Positions 23,701 to 38,700 of a stretch of DNA of 64,000 nucleotides are shown in pieces; the stretch's first letter is position 1; every line of letters begins with the position of its first letter. The DNA is taken from NCBI GenBank assembly GCA_007922305.1, contig ML677365.1:17961512-18025511 (forward strand), given 5' to 3'. Origin of the DNA: Dermatemys mawii. Lineage: Eukaryota > Chordata > Testudines > Dermatemydidae. The position numbers and the translations under genes were made by a program. A model generated the notes under the pieces. It was given only the letters and a program-made list of their open reading frames with translations. It had not been told where the DNA came from and did no database searches.

Positions 23701-26700
23701 AGGAACTCACACTTACTTTACCCACATCATGAGTTCTACTGTATCTGAGTCATAAAATTCTTGCAGTTCTGAAAGCTCTGTCATTATCCTAGGAAAATAC
23801 TGAAGAAAATAAACAGAAGTTTATTACATACCAGGGTAAGCCCAATGGGATCTCTCATAAACATTGTAACTTTAATTATAGCAGTAAGAGTAATCTGTAG
23901 TCTTTATAGTCACAAAAGAAATATTGCTACAGATGACCAATTAAAGTCTAATAAAACTGTTCTATATTTTGGTCCAAATTTAATGGCTTAGTACCATTAA
24001 CTCCAAAGGATTTACACCAGGAGTGAATCTGACTTCTTATACTAAAAACAAATAAAACCACAAGCTTTTCCCCTTTGGTTTTTGAGACATTAATTTGAAG
24101 CATACAAGAGTAAACTAAATCACAGTTGTCCCTCTACAGAGGGTAACAGTAGGTCTAACAATACTATGTAATTTAATCTAGTAATGTATTTTGTTGAAAT
24201 GTCCTGCTGTTCCTCAAATGAGCTCAACGCAATTCTCCTCAGTATAAAATTATGGAAGTTTCTGAGAGAAAATTACTATAACATCTGGATCTTTTTAACA
24301 TTTTGCAATTTTTTCCCCATTATACCATAGAACTGAACTAAAGTAATGACACAAACTTCTTAAACTGCATCTGTAACATATGGAGCTCTCTAAGGTCCAA
24401 ACCCTTAAAACAGTTTTGTTAAAACAATTTGAAGTACAGAATTACCCAGTCAACTGAATAAATTTTATTTACTGTAAACAGATTTATATCTGACAACCTT
24501 TTTTAGCCATTATAGCTTCTCAGAGAGCCAATCTAAATGCACTGGCAGCATATGTGAAGTCAGAAGATGTATAAAGAAAGCCTTATTCTACTGCTATCCA
24601 TACCATTGTATCAGAATGTCAATAATAAACCATTTGAATCAGATGCTTACACCTTAATCACTAAGGGACCATTGTGATCATCTAGTCTGACATCCCGCAG
24701 GCCACAGAACCTCACCCATCCACTTCTGTAATAGAACCCTAACCTCTGGCTGAGATACTGAAGTCCTCAAATCATGGTTTAAAGACTTCAGAGTACAGAG
24801 AATTCATAATTTACACTGGTTTAAAGCTGCAAGTGACCCATACCCCAGGTTGCAGAGGAAGGCAAAAAACCTGTAGGGCAGTGGCTCTCAACCATTCCAG
24901 ATTACTATATTCCTTTCAGGAGCCTAATTTGTCTTGTGTACCCACAAGTTTCACCTCATTTTAAAAAAAAAAACTACTTGCTTATAAAATCAGACATAAA
25001 AATACAAAGTGTCACAGCACACTATTACTGAAAAATTGCTTGCTTTCTCATTTTTATCATATAATTACAAAATAAATCAATTGGAATACAAATACTGCAC
25101 TTAAACATCAGTATATAGCGCAATATAAACAAATAATTGTCTGTATGAAATTTTAGTAAAACCAGGCAAATATCTAGATAAACTGATGTACCCCCTGAAA
25201 GACTTGTCCATACCCCTGCTTAAGAACCACTGCCCTAGGGTCTCTCCCAATCTGACACAAGGGAAAATTACTTCCCAACTCCAATATGGTGATCAGTTAG
25301 ATCCTGAGCATGCGGCAAGACTCATCAAGTAGATACCTGGGAAAAAATTCTCTGTAGTAACAGAGCCCTCCCTATCTAGTGTCCCATCTCTGGCCCCTGG
25401 GGATTTTTGCTACTGGCAGTCGTCGATGGGCCACATACCATTGTAGGCAGTCTCATCGTACCATTCCCTCCATAAACTTATCAAGCTCAGTCTTAAAACC
25501 AGTTAGTTTTTTTGCACCCTCCCCTTTCTGCCTCTTCCCCCTCTCCCGCACCGCCGCTCCCTTTGGAAGGCTGTTCCAGAACTTAACTCCTCGGTTAGAA
25601 ACCTTTGCCTAATTTTGAGCCTAAACTCGTTGATGACCAGTTTATATCCATTTGTTCTTGTGTCCATGTTATCTCAGTACAGAGAAGAGCTACAATTTTC
25701 AGATACTTTTGCCATTCACAAACTTAAATTTTTAACAACTATTCACTCTATAATATAACACCCATTAAAAGAGCCATATGATTGCTGTATAATGTCTATT
25801 TAACAAAAGCGAGCTTTTATAATGATTTTTTTTTAAAAAATATATTTACATGGCAACCTTTAAACCTTTTAACACTTCCTAAATAAATTCTTTAAAACAA
25901 GTTAGTATTTAGAAATAGCTTTTCCGAACTTTTGCAATATGGAACTGACTTTTTCTTTAAAACCAGGACACTGGTTTTCCTTAAAACCAGTGGCTAAATG
26001 GTATCCTTTATTGTAGTATTTGAACATCTAGAATATTTCTGTGTAAGGTTCTAAACTAAGAATTCCATTTCTTGTTGACAGGAGCTTTTTGAAAAAAGCA
26101 CTTGCAACTGCCTTCTGTAATTCTACTTCCAACTTATCTAACTGTCTCTTAGTGAAAACATGCACAGGATGACATACTCTTAAAAACGTTTCAATGTTTT
26201 ACTTTTACAATATTTTTTCTGTAGAATCACTTTACTTTATAAATCCAAAATTTAAACGAAGGTGTTTGTCTTCACCCAAAGACTAATGCATTTTTAATTA
26301 CACCAGCCATAACTGTTATGTATCCTTGTACATAACAACTATATATGCTTTATTTGCTGTTTTTAAAGAACTGTGTTCAATAGAGCACACTGTCTGATAT
26401 TACTGATTATTTCACATAGGCACTATCTTTTCTTATCAGCAAGACATTACTTATATTGTGCCTACAATGAACAATTAAAATACTCTTTTTCTTACCTCTT
26501 TCCACAAGCTGAAACCTATTATACTTGGAACTGCCATACTCAGAATGAGAGCCTAGATTTAAAAAAAAAAAAAAAAAGATTACCAATTGCGCCTTTAGTC
26601 CCCACAAATGGAACCTGGGATATTTACTGTTTCTGCCTAAAAGCTGAGACACAAAGGCTGGGAGAGGCAATATCTTTTATTGGACCTCATCTCTCTAATA

Positions 26701-29700
26701 TCCTGGGACCAAAACTCATACAACAACACTGCATATCTAAAAGCTGTCAGTTGCAATAAAACGAGTTCCAGACCTGAACATTAAATGACATTTGGACAAA
26801 TTCTGCAGTTCTTAAGTCAAGCAAAACTCAACATGAACAAACAGGATTTTACTCGATTAAACACTGCAGAAACTGGCTCACTGTAACTTTAGTAGAATTG
26901 GGTCTGAATAGTTCATTCTTCAAGCAACAGTGATGAAGTGCATACATGAGCTGGGGAAAGAAGCAAGAGTCTTACTAAGGTGATCAAGAGACAAAGAAAA
27001 GTGCAATTCAATTCCTTTTATCCTTATTTATTCTCTCATTCAGAACCACAGTATTAACTCAAAAGAACAGCCTATTATACAGCAAAGCAGCATTCCAGCT
27101 AATCTACCTCATCTTGCAAAGAAGGAGAAGTACAACACTGTTTTGGTAATTTCCAGTAATGAACGTATGCAAAGCAATCTATTGACAATTAAAACTGCAA
27201 TAGATTAGTTAATTGCATGGGGAATAAAAACATGAAATAGAAACAAATAGATTTTCTTACATAACCTGGTATCAACTACATTACCACTGGAAGAACTGCC
27301 TTGGCAATTCTTACTGAGTACTGCTGCTTAGTATGTACAAACATTCAATAAATACTTATTCCTCAGCGCACCAGCTAACTGGATATGATCCCCATTTTAT
27401 GGAGTGGTAAAACGTGGCGGAAAAGAGATGTGATTTACCCAAGGCCACTCATCACATCAGTGGCAGAGCTGGGATTATGTTAGAAGTGGTCCCAATTCCC
27501 ACTGCAGTATTTATCCCTCTTAAACCCTGATGCCTCTGTAGCATAAACATGAGCAGACAATTGGTCTCAATGAAGCTTATATGAATAATTCCAGCTATTG
27601 TTTAGTCTGACAATTTTTCAGTCTTTCCTGACAATTCAATATACATTTGTCCAGGCTGCCCTATTTTTCGACTCTCAGATGTTTCTTCAGAATTCTCAAT
27701 TACTCACCACTTGTGAAAGAAATGTTCTCATTAGCTATAACTACCACCATCAATGGCTAACAACGATTGGTAATGATAACTCACCAGCAATACTGGATGT
27801 ACAGCTCTCAGTCGAAGCCACTTGAAAAGTGTCATCCAAAGCTCAGGGGAGCATACACCAAATGCAGCAAGCATACACATATAGGGAGTCCACAGGTACT
27901 TCATGCTGGGAAACACCACCAAAATCCAAAGATGAAACATTGCACTGATTGTATTTAGACTCCAGACACAAACACACCTCTGTCTCTAAAATTTATTTTA
28001 GAGATAACTGCTGACAGTCTGGAAAATGCTACTGTTCTAATTTAAAAGGCATTAATCTAGTGTCATAAGAATAAATGTTCAAAATATCTTTTTAAACTGC
28101 TTTGCTGTTGCTTGAAATGTCAAAACGCACATCTCATGATGTCCTAAACAGACAAGGAGATAGAGTAGATGGATCTCTAGTTTTCATGATACACCATGAA
28201 TAAGGCTCTACTTAATTTGCAATATTTTGGAAATTGCGGCGCCTGTGATATTAGGCTTCCACTGAAATTTTGACAGTGGGATTCCCGGGCAGCTGACAGA
28301 AGGGACCTCCACTCTCAGCTCCAGGCTCCCGCTCTCAGCCCTGGGCTACTGACAGCAGAAAATCGTGGAAAAGCAATAATGAACTTTACTGCCACAAAGA
28401 GGTCCATTATTACTTTTCCGCAATTTTCCGTGACTTGTCCGCAACTCAGCAGCAATTATTGGACAATCAGCAAACGATTGAAGAACGCCTTAACTATGAA
28501 CTACCTGGTGCACCAAAAAGTTACAAAAGATTTCAATGGAACATCATAATTTAAAAAGAATGCTAGCACAGCCGCTGAATTTGAAGACCAACAGGGGAAT
28601 GATTAAAAATGTATTCTAATTAACTTCTCAGATTTATGCTGGGAAAAAACTAAGAAAATGTGTTCAAGGAACCAAAGACACTTAAGCATAGTCTACTTTT
28701 TTTTAAAAAAAAAGGATATATAGTCAAAGTTCACTAAGTTCTACTTCCTAGAGTAATTAGTAATGTTGTATGTCAAATGGGTTTCAGAGAAGAATGTGGG
28801 AGGGGGACAATTTGGGCAACTTCTAAAAGGGTGACTAAAGTACCATGTCCAGTTAGTAATATTTTGCCACTTTCAAAACAGAAAGATCAATATAAAACTT
28901 ACCCTTCTAACATCATTGCAAGAGAACCCATTAACATTGTGTGGATTACATGATAAGCTATCTCTGGTCTCTCTCCAATTCGGCCATCATCAAGTGTAAT
29001 TTTTTCTTTGAGTGGTTCACCACTGCAGTTGGGAAAAAATGAAACAGCATTTATCTCACACATTGCCTCAAGCTGTGATACCTACAAAAAACTTGACAAT
29101 AGCTAGGCCAGTGGTGTCCTGACAGCACTATCTACCATGCTGACCAATATTGTCTTATTGTTTCCTTGTCCCCCTGTATTTATCTTCTGTCTCTTGTCTT
29201 GTACTTCGATTGTAAGTTCTTTGGGGGCAGGGACTGTCTATGTTCTGAGCTTGTCTAGCTCCTAGCACAATGGCTTGGTTCATGACTAGGGCTCCTAGGC
29301 ACTATAATATTTATTATTTGTGTTAACAACTTTAAAGGAGAATCTAATTCAAGTGTAAGAAGCCTTCACATACATGTAACTATTCTGCACTGAAGTATGC
29401 TGTACTTCAGCTAAATCATGCTTTGTCATATTATTAGCCCAACTGTAAGCTGTAGAATCAGTGTAACTGCACCTATAATTTGAGGACAGAAAAAGAGATG
29501 GAGAACAGTTCAATCTTATTACAAATCCTAGTAGTATCAGATTTAGGTTGCTATCTTGCATACATAAAACAAATCCATTCACCAACTAGGAAGGTGAGGG
29601 GTGGAATGGGAAGGAATAGATTTTATTCAATCATAAAATTATTTTAAGCTACATCACAATAATAAACTTCATTGTCACAAAATGGAGAACTAAAACTATT

Positions 29701-32700
29701 AATACTTCACATTCAAAAAATATTTTTTGGACTTTTTTTTTTTTTTTTTTTATTTTTAAGATTTTCTGAAAAAGAGTTTTGTTGGACAAATTGAAGTCCT
29801 GCTTGTCACAAAGTTGTCATGATTATTACAAGTGAAAATCAATTTCAAGAATGAGAAAATTAAAACTGACAAAATCATCATGCATCAAAGCTCATTATTT
29901 GTTACAAATTGCAGGGGAAAATACTTTCCAATAAATATGGCATAATCTTCATCTTCTAAAAGTCTGACAAATTTTGAAAAATCCATTCTCATCTTTGCCC
30001 CTCACAAGTGGGAAGCTTGACCAGCCATATGAGGCAATGTACACCTTTCATTCAGCACACTGTAAATTCTTCAGAAACATGTAAAGTCATTTTCTAGTAC
30101 AGGGGTGGGCAAACTACGGCCTGCAGGCCACATCCGGCCCGCCAGCTTGTCCTGCCCGGCCCGCCTGAGCTCCTGGCCAGGGAGGCTGCCGCCGGACCCA
30201 CCCCCACCTTCCTCCCTCCCCCGGAGCCTCAGCCTGCCACGTGGGCAGTGCTGGGGGGTCTGGGGCAGGAGGGGAGAGCATATCTGGCTCCACATGGCTG
30301 CCAGACATGCTGCTGAGCGTCACTGTAAGGGGGCCAGAGCCGGGGGGTCCTGGGTGGCAGTTTGGGAGCAGGCAGGGGTTGGATAGGGAGTGGGAGTCCC
30401 GGGGGTTTGTCAGGGATTGGGGGGAAGGGTTGCGTAGAGGGGTCTCGGGAGGGAGTGGTCAGGGAACAAGGAGCAGGTGGGGTAGGGTCAGGGAGAGTGA
30501 TTAGGAGCAGGGGTCTCTGGAGGGAGCAGCCAGGGGACAAGGAGCAGGGGGCTTAGAGAAGGGTTGGGATCCCAGGGCATGGTTAGGGGTGGGGGGGGTG
30601 TCTCTGGTGGGGGAGGTCAGGGGACAAGAAGCAAGGGTGCTTGGATGGGTCGGGGACACTGTTCCCCTAAGTTGTGCGCGTGCACACAGATCCTAAACCC
30701 TGCACACAAGGCGAAACACCACGCGCACCAAAAATGAAATACTACTGTGACGGTGCACCCCATAGGGCTTTATCGGGAGATGCTTATAAATGTATATATG
30801 ATACAACTAAAATATGTTCATCCTATTTGTACGCATGTGTCATTTTTGTACTCAAAGTTATGAATACTGCTACGTACTTGGTTAATTTTAAATAGCCTCA
30901 GTGAAGCAGTTGGTTAGTTCTTTCTCAGAAAGCTGTTCTCAGTAAGTGCCCAATCAAGAACCAATCAAGCCAACAATAAACATGGAAACGCCAATCCACA
31001 TCTGAGCTTTCCCAGGAATTTGGCTTGACTGGTAAGGAACTCAGTCTTGCAGGGACATGTAACTTGCCCATGTGATTCCAAAACTCCATTTTGTAACTGG
31101 ATTCTACACAGGGGGAGGGAGAGGTATCCATGCAGAGAAAAAAAAAAAAAAAAATCTATAAAAACCCCTCCAATGAAGACACCTCCATTTTGTCTTCAGC
31201 TGTCTTGAGAGAGAGCCTCTCACCCCTAAGGATACCTGAAAGAAACTAGAACAAAGGAGAGTGACTACCAGGGTGTGAGTGGTTGCTGGACCCAGGCTAG
31301 AGGGTGTTTGATCTGTAAAAGGAAGCTCACTGGTGAGTTTTTTATCTGTATTCATTTTTTATCACTGTATTAGAGATAGATTTTCATATTTCAGGGCTGC
31401 ACAACTCGGAAAGCAGCGCGGGCCATATTACTGCAAAAAACCCAGCTGTGGGCTGAAAAGCCCCGCCCCCGCCCTGCCCCCATCCACTTCCCTCCACCCC
31501 ACCGCTTGGCTTGCCCCACCCCTACGCACCCCTCGTGGGCTGCACAGTGAGCCTGTGCGGGCTGCATGTGGCCCCCGGGCCGCACGTTGTGCAGGCCTGT
31601 CATATTTTATTTTATGTGGTAATTCACTGTATTTTGTCTTTTACTACTTGGAACCACTTAAATCCCACTTTCTGTATTTAATAAAATCACTTTTTACTTA
31701 TTAATTAACCTGGAGTACGTATTAGTATCTGGGGGGTAGGCAAACAGCTATGCATCTCTCTCTATCAGTGTTATAGAGGTCGAACAATCTATATGCATTT
31801 ACCCTGTATAAGTTTTATTCAGGGTAAAACGGATTTATTTAGGGTTTGGACTCCACTGGGAGTTGAGCATCTGAATGCTATAGGCAGGAACACTTTTTAA
31901 CCTGCTTTCAGACAAGCCTACAGCTTTTAGGGGACATGGTTCAGACCTGGGTTTGGGTTTGCAGCAGGCTAGCGAGTCTGACTCAGACCAGGTCGGAGTC
32001 CTAAGCTGGCAAGGGCAAAGAAGCAGGGGCAGTAGCAGTCTTGGCACATTAGTTGTCAGCCCCAAGGGGGTTTCTGTGATCCAACCCATCACAACTACAT
32101 TGGAGCCAGGCCAAAATATCATTTACGGGCGACTTTTGACATTGTTCACCTGCCATCTATCAACACAGCCAGATTCTACTAGCTGGCAAGCGGGGAGAAG
32201 GGCGATGAATTGTACCCCTCCCCACCAGCATTTTGAATGTGGAACGTTGATCATGTCGGGACGGTTGGGACCCGCACATCTCCTCATAATCTGTTGATTT
32301 GGTTGTGTACAAACTCAGGTACCTGAGAACAAGTCAAAATGCCTGGAAATAGTTGCTGAGGAACTGCAAAGATTTCCCAGAAATGAACAAAGGTAAGTGT
32401 TGATTGAAATCTTTCAAAGGCATTGGACTTCACATATTTAGTCATGATGTTTTACCACTTTCCTGAGTTTTATTGCCACAGATGCATGGATGTGATCGGA
32501 GCTATGCACAAACTTCTGGAATCCTGATCTGAATGATCTCCCATTTGCCATTTTGTCGAGTCACATCGTCAAGCACATTGAAATAGTAGCCATATAATAA
32601 AAAGTATTAATTTTAAATAAACCAATCTGGTAAAAAAATCAATCCCAAAATATCACTGTCTAGAAGTCTAAAGCATAAAAAACAGTGACTTCATTTAAAT

Positions 32701-35700
32701 CTGAATGGCTGGATGAGACTATAGAGACGGTTACACTGAAGTCACATAGTGTAATGCTTGCTAAACTTCATGAAATATTCACATATGAGGAGAACAACGT
32801 AGTGGTTTGTTTATATTGTCAAGATGCCTGAGCTTCAGGAGAACTTTCAACAGAAAGAAGGTGGAACGATGTATGGAAGTTGGATTTCTTAAAGTGTCAT
32901 CGGCCTAGGAACACTGTGGGGATTCTGAGGGGGGGAAGTCAGGGGGTGGGAAGTGGGAGAGGGTCGGCTAGAAGGCGGGGCCAGGTTGTTTGGAGAGGCA
33001 CAGCCTTCCCTACCCGGCCCTCCATGCAATTTTGCAACTTCGACGTGGCCCTTGGGCCAAAAAGTTTGCCAACCCCTGTTCTAGCACTTAAGGCTTCAAA
33101 GATAACCTTCTATATTAGGACCCATGCAGTGGTGCCATTATAGGCCTGCACTCAGTTTCATTGCCTTTTCTACTGGTCACAGTTTTACCAAGCAAAAACA
33201 GATTCAATCTCAGGGTATGTTTACACTATATTCAGGGGATTTGACTACAGCATGTATAAGCACACCTGAGTTAGTTTTGATTGAACTGGCTCACTAAAAA
33301 TAGCAGTGTAGCTGCAGCAGCGCAAGCAGTGGTATGAGCTGGACACTTGAGTGTGTACCCAGACAGGCTTGTACTCTGGTGGCTAACCCATGCAACCGCC
33401 TGAGCTGCCTTGATTTCACTGCTATTTTTAGTGAGCTATCTCAAAGCAAACTCAGGTATGCCGACATGTGCTGCAATCACACACACACACAGAGACACAC
33501 ACACACACCCATTGCAGTGAAGACATACTCAAAGAGGACACTACTCAGTTTCATTGGTTCTTTTCAGACTCTTGTGGGCCACAGTGAAACAAAGTAATTA
33601 GGTCAGTTTTACTCTACAGCTTGGCTCTCAGCAGCAGAAGATGCAGGTACTCCTAATAGGACATCAGCGCCAAATAGGACAAAGGAGAGGCTGACTATTG
33701 GAGATCTTCTCCATTCTTCCACCTTATTCATCGCAGCAGGAGATTGTGGTGGAGACAAATACTAGAGAAACATAAATCCTCTTGCAGCAGCCAGGAGACT
33801 CTGTAGTTTCGGGGGTGGGAACCCCCTTCTCCCTTCTAAAAACACACTAGTCAGAGGCTGACACAGAAGGAGCTCTTAGATGGATCCAGGCCTCCTCTCT
33901 TCTGGTCGCAAGGGTGGGTGACGTACTACCTATCAGGGAATTATCTATGGAGCTCTCTTCCACTCATATTTGCTATCAAGCTACGGCTAAATTCATAAAA
34001 TGTTTTATACACTTTAAAACCGTATCAGAAGATTACAACTAACTGTTCATATATAATTTAATAATCCTCAAATTAGTTATATAAAAAATAAGTGATAAAA
34101 GATAAACTACTTACCTAATTCTCCTAAAAATGACTTGAGTTACAGAAAAAAGGCAGATAATTAATACTAAAATATAAAAAGGCAATAGCGATGACTGAGT
34201 TAGCCGCAGAAAAAAGTCTTGAGATGGTGTCTGAAGGGATTCTTGACAAAGAAGCCAGTTCACTGTAAAGTTCCTAATAAGGTAGAAATATCACATATAA
34301 AAAGGAAATTATTAGCTAATCTGCTCAAATAAATCCAAATTAATATATTTCTTCCCCAATAACTTCTTTTTCAAATATATAATAGTTTTGCAACCACGCT
34401 TTTTAAAAAAAACATAAGCTCATCCTTGAAATGTATATTCTGTGATCTGCAAAGAGCAGGTTATAACATTTTATAAGCACTTCTATACAGAGAAAAATCC
34501 ATTTCTAAAAACTTCATTCTGGGGAATCACAAAGTACTTCACATATATCAATGAATTAAACCAAATGACTTATTTTTGAGGCAAGAAAGTGTGTTTATCC
34601 CCATTTCACAGAGAAGGAAACTGAAAGTTGAGCTAGTTTGTCAAAGATCAGATAGGTAGCTTACAGCAGAGCCAAGAAAGAGCATGGAATTCCCAAGTTG
34701 CAGTCCTGGGTCTTAATCACTTGACAATCCTTCCTTCCTCTCAGAAAAGAATTCAACCAGAGAACCGAGAAAGTATGGTCTTTAATTTATGTATTGCTAG
34801 AAATCAATATCCTCTACTGGAATATAAAACTGGCGATGTAAATGATGTACTGAATTTGTCCATGTCATCATCTCCTGTATCTTTACAAGGACTTCCTTCT
34901 CCTCCCTCTTTTCTTCTTTTTGCATCTACTTCAGAGAATCAAACCATTTTCAATCAACCTGTCTGGACAGAATCAGTTTAAGGATGAACAGTGCATTGTG
35001 TCCCCATTAGTGGACACTAGTGATGAGTCACTTTAACAATTCTTGTGCCACAATCCCATGTCCACTCTAAGTTTGTTCTAAATAAATTTAGTTGCACTGT
35101 TATCTTGGTACCTTTCCACTGCTGCTTCCAGAAGCAATGAATTGTGAGAGATTTTAACAGGCTTTCTGAGATAACCTCAAGAGAGGCTAGGAAATTGTGA
35201 GAGTATAGATCAAACTCCTATAATTCTAAAGGGAAGTTTTACAATTATACAGGACTCTCGTCCATTTTGTCTCAATCATTGATTTAAGCGGAGTAACTCC
35301 AGGTCTTCAAAGTGAAATAATCTAATCACTGTAAAAAGTTTCATATACAGATCTCCAACACACCTGTTCGTTGAGATAAAACCAAAATCCTGAAAAAATG
35401 TAGCCATTAAAAACCCTTTCTGGAGCTTTCAGGAAAAATGGAGGTGTTAATCACTGCGTCTTGGCTAAATTTATTACATTCAGCCTTCCTAAAATTCCAC
35501 CGGAAATTTCAGTTGTATGTAATTGTATTCTTTACTTCCTGTCCGGAAATGCTGTGAAGTCATTTTGTACAGAATCAAGTGCATATCGGTGGAGAAGGTA
35601 GCACTTCCTGTATATAGTTTTTTAAACATTGGCCTCAGGTGCTAGGAGCTCTCATAGTCCAATGAAGTGCATATTTCAATATTATCATCTATGTCTCACC

Positions 35701-38700
35701 TAAGATATTCTAGAATATTTTGTCATTGGCTCTGGTACTCTAGTTCCCTGCCCAATTATTATTGTTAATATCCAGCCATAACATTTTCTTCTCACCTTAC
35801 AGGTTACAGCGCCTTGTCTTACAATCTTCCAAAACTATCAATAATTCCCTCTGTTTACTTTCGAAAATATTTTTGAGGTAACAGTACTGATTTTTTCTCT
35901 CCCTCTTCTTTTCTAGACTATATGAATTTAGCTCCACGGTTTCCCGTCATCATGTTAGCCTCCTGCTATTATTAGAAATATCGGTTAGAAGTAGGATGTT
36001 TTCAGGGCTCTGTGATGCAGAGTTTAAATATTAAAAAAAAAAAAGAAACCCCGAAACTTTTACCCTTGCTGCAGGAAGTGGCACTGAAGTGCTACAGACT
36101 TCCAGAAACCCCAAGCACATCCTGTATGTGCCAAATTTCTAAAGTTGGGGGGTTTTTGTTGTTTTTTTTAAAGAAGGTAAAAAATTAGTTTCTAAGTTCT
36201 CCTACAAAACATTAGGAGCATCTGCATTTAAATGCTTGTATTTCTCAAAGTAACTTCAAAATTCTATGCATTTTAGACAGCAGTATATAGTTCAAACTTA
36301 CTTAGTTGTGTTTAATCCAAATTTTACTTCAAGAAACTTCAACACATGCTCATTTTCTTTATGGGGAACAAATGCCTGAAAAACAGTTAAGTGAAGATAA
36401 CTAAATAACACCTGTAACATAGCCTTCTTTTCCTTTAGATTACAAAACAATGCAGGGAATAACAACGCACCCCAAAAATATAGATAAAACAAAGCTGTCA
36501 TCAGTTCAGGAATTTCATAATATAGTAAAATCTCATTTAAATACATTTTGCTTAGTGTTTCCCAGGTTTTATACTCCACTTCATTCAGGTTCTCCAAATA
36601 GAGAGAAGAGCGGAGAGTTACGAGCCAGCTGCAACCAGACCAGCCACCAGCAAACTGCAAACTGGGTATAATCCCAGCACAGAGCAAGCCAAAGCAGACG
36701 ATAATTGATTCCCCCTTGTCATCAGGGCCCTGGTTTAGTCAAAATCTGGAACACCCACAGAGCCCTTCAAATAAACTACATCCCTTAACATTCACACTCT
36801 TTTTTTAAAACTCACTTTGTTATGGCTAGATAATTCAGCTCATGCATGTTACAAGATCAGCCAATTTTTCTGTGGCTCTAAGAGCATAAGACCCATGCTT
36901 AATGCAGCAAGCAAAGGATGGAGTTTGATTATTCTCTCTCAAATCTTGTGAATATTGAAGGGGTTTTTTTTTTAAAAAAAGAAAACTATCTTAAGTAATA
37001 CAACCAAGAAGAATTTGGAAGGAAGCGAGTGCTAAGGCCTTATCTTAGAAGAAGTACATAGTCATGAAAACATAAGACTAAAACAAAGCAAAATCCCACT
37101 GTCTAATCCCAGCCCCTGATGACTCCCACTAAAACAGATTCCCCCTTTTCAAGTTGCAGATTAATCTTAAAATGTCTCATACCTGTTCTTGGCTCTTTTC
37201 CCTAGGGTAGAACATCATTTTAAAATCTGAATGTTTGCTCTATTCACACTGGCCAGCGAAGCCATAATAGACATTGTGCTTGAAGCACATTTATTAAACA
37301 ATTTAAAATATAACTCACACACTGTTTCTATGCCAGAGTAGACTGTGCTTTAGTTTCAACCCAAAAGGCGTTATTCTGGATAAAAACACTTGAGTTATGA
37401 GAGGCAACTACATATTTTCACTTTGTTCACATTTATATTAGTGCTATCAAATGATTAAAAAATAATTGCAATTAATCGAGAGATTAAAAAATAGTCATGA
37501 TTAATCACACTATTAAACAATAATAGAATACCAATTTAAATGTATTATAAATATTTTGGGATATCTTTCTAAATTTCCAAATATATTTATTTCAATTACA
37601 ATACAGAATACAAAGTGTAGTGCTCACTTTCTTTGGTGTTTTATTATAAATATTTACACTGTAAAAAAGTTAAACAAAGGATACAGTATTTTTCAATTCA
37701 GTTAACAGTGCCATGTGAACACCTGTTCTCCTCACTTCAGGTGACATTGTAAATAAAAAGGGGGCAGCATTCTGTAAATGTAAAAAATCTTGTTTGGTTT
37801 AGCGAGTGGCTTAACAAAAAATAGGACTGAGTGGATTTGTAGGCTCTACAGTAGTGGTGGGCAACCTGCAACCCATCAAGGGTAATCCACTGGCAGGCCG
37901 TGAGACAGTTTGTTTACATTGACTGCCACAGGCATAGCCACCCGCAGCTCCCATTGGCTGGGAACAGTGAACTGCGGCCACTGGGAGCTGTGGGCGGCCA
38001 TATCTGCAGCAATCAATGTAAACAAACTGTGTCTCAGCCCGCCATCGGATTCTGATGGGTCACAGGCTGCTTCCGGACCTCAGATTGCCCACCACTGCTC
38101 TAAAGTTTTACATTGTTTTGTTTTTGAGTGTCATTATTAAAAATATATGCACACATACATACACAATTCCACACATGTAAATTACACTTTCATGATAAGA
38201 GATCGCACTTCAGTAAGTGTATGAGGTGAACTGAAAAATACTATTTTATTTTTTTTACAGTACAAATATTTGTAATAAAAATAATAATATAAAGTGAGCA
38301 TTGTACACTTTGTATTCTGTGTTGTAAATGAAATCAATATATTTGAAAATATAGAAAATCATCCACAAATATTCATAATTTAAATTATTTTTCTATTATT
38401 GTTTAACAATGCGATTAAACTGCAGTTAATCAAGACTTCTTTTAATCTAGTTCATTTGTTTTGCGTTAATTGCTTGAGCTAACTGTGAATAACTGACAGC
38501 CCTAATTTGTATATTTCCCCTATAAAACAAAAGTGGCTAAAGATTTAATTCTTCCATTTTCCATTAACCTAGTCCAACAACAGCATCACAGGATAAGCAT
38601 AATTTGAAAAGGGGATTTTTTTGGTTAAGATTACGTTTTTAAAGACATAACTGCATCCCCCCCTTGAGCACATCAACCAATTAAATGTCTGTTTCTAAAG

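Larger units (their letters stand above)
30100..33078. mobile_element. hAT element, outermost of a four-level nest
   Basis: Left end CAGGGGTGGGCAAACT and right end GTTTGCCAACCCCTG are hAT-type inverted repeats. The 8-bp duplications are TTCTAGTA (30092-30099) and TTCTAGCA (33079-33086), one mismatch. Between the G-rich left half (to about 30655) and the right half (from about 32880) lies younger DNA that includes a solo LTR. A related right end is at 55404-56107. No transposase ORF recognised. Confidence 0.8.

Noticed and set aside
30105..30556. Open frames in the G-rich hAT half
   Set aside because: Repetitive Gly/Arg/Pro text inside a non-coding transposon end.
33478..33510. Short regular repeats considered as CRISPR-like
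   Set aside because: Plain (CA)n microsatellite; vertebrate DNA, no spacers.
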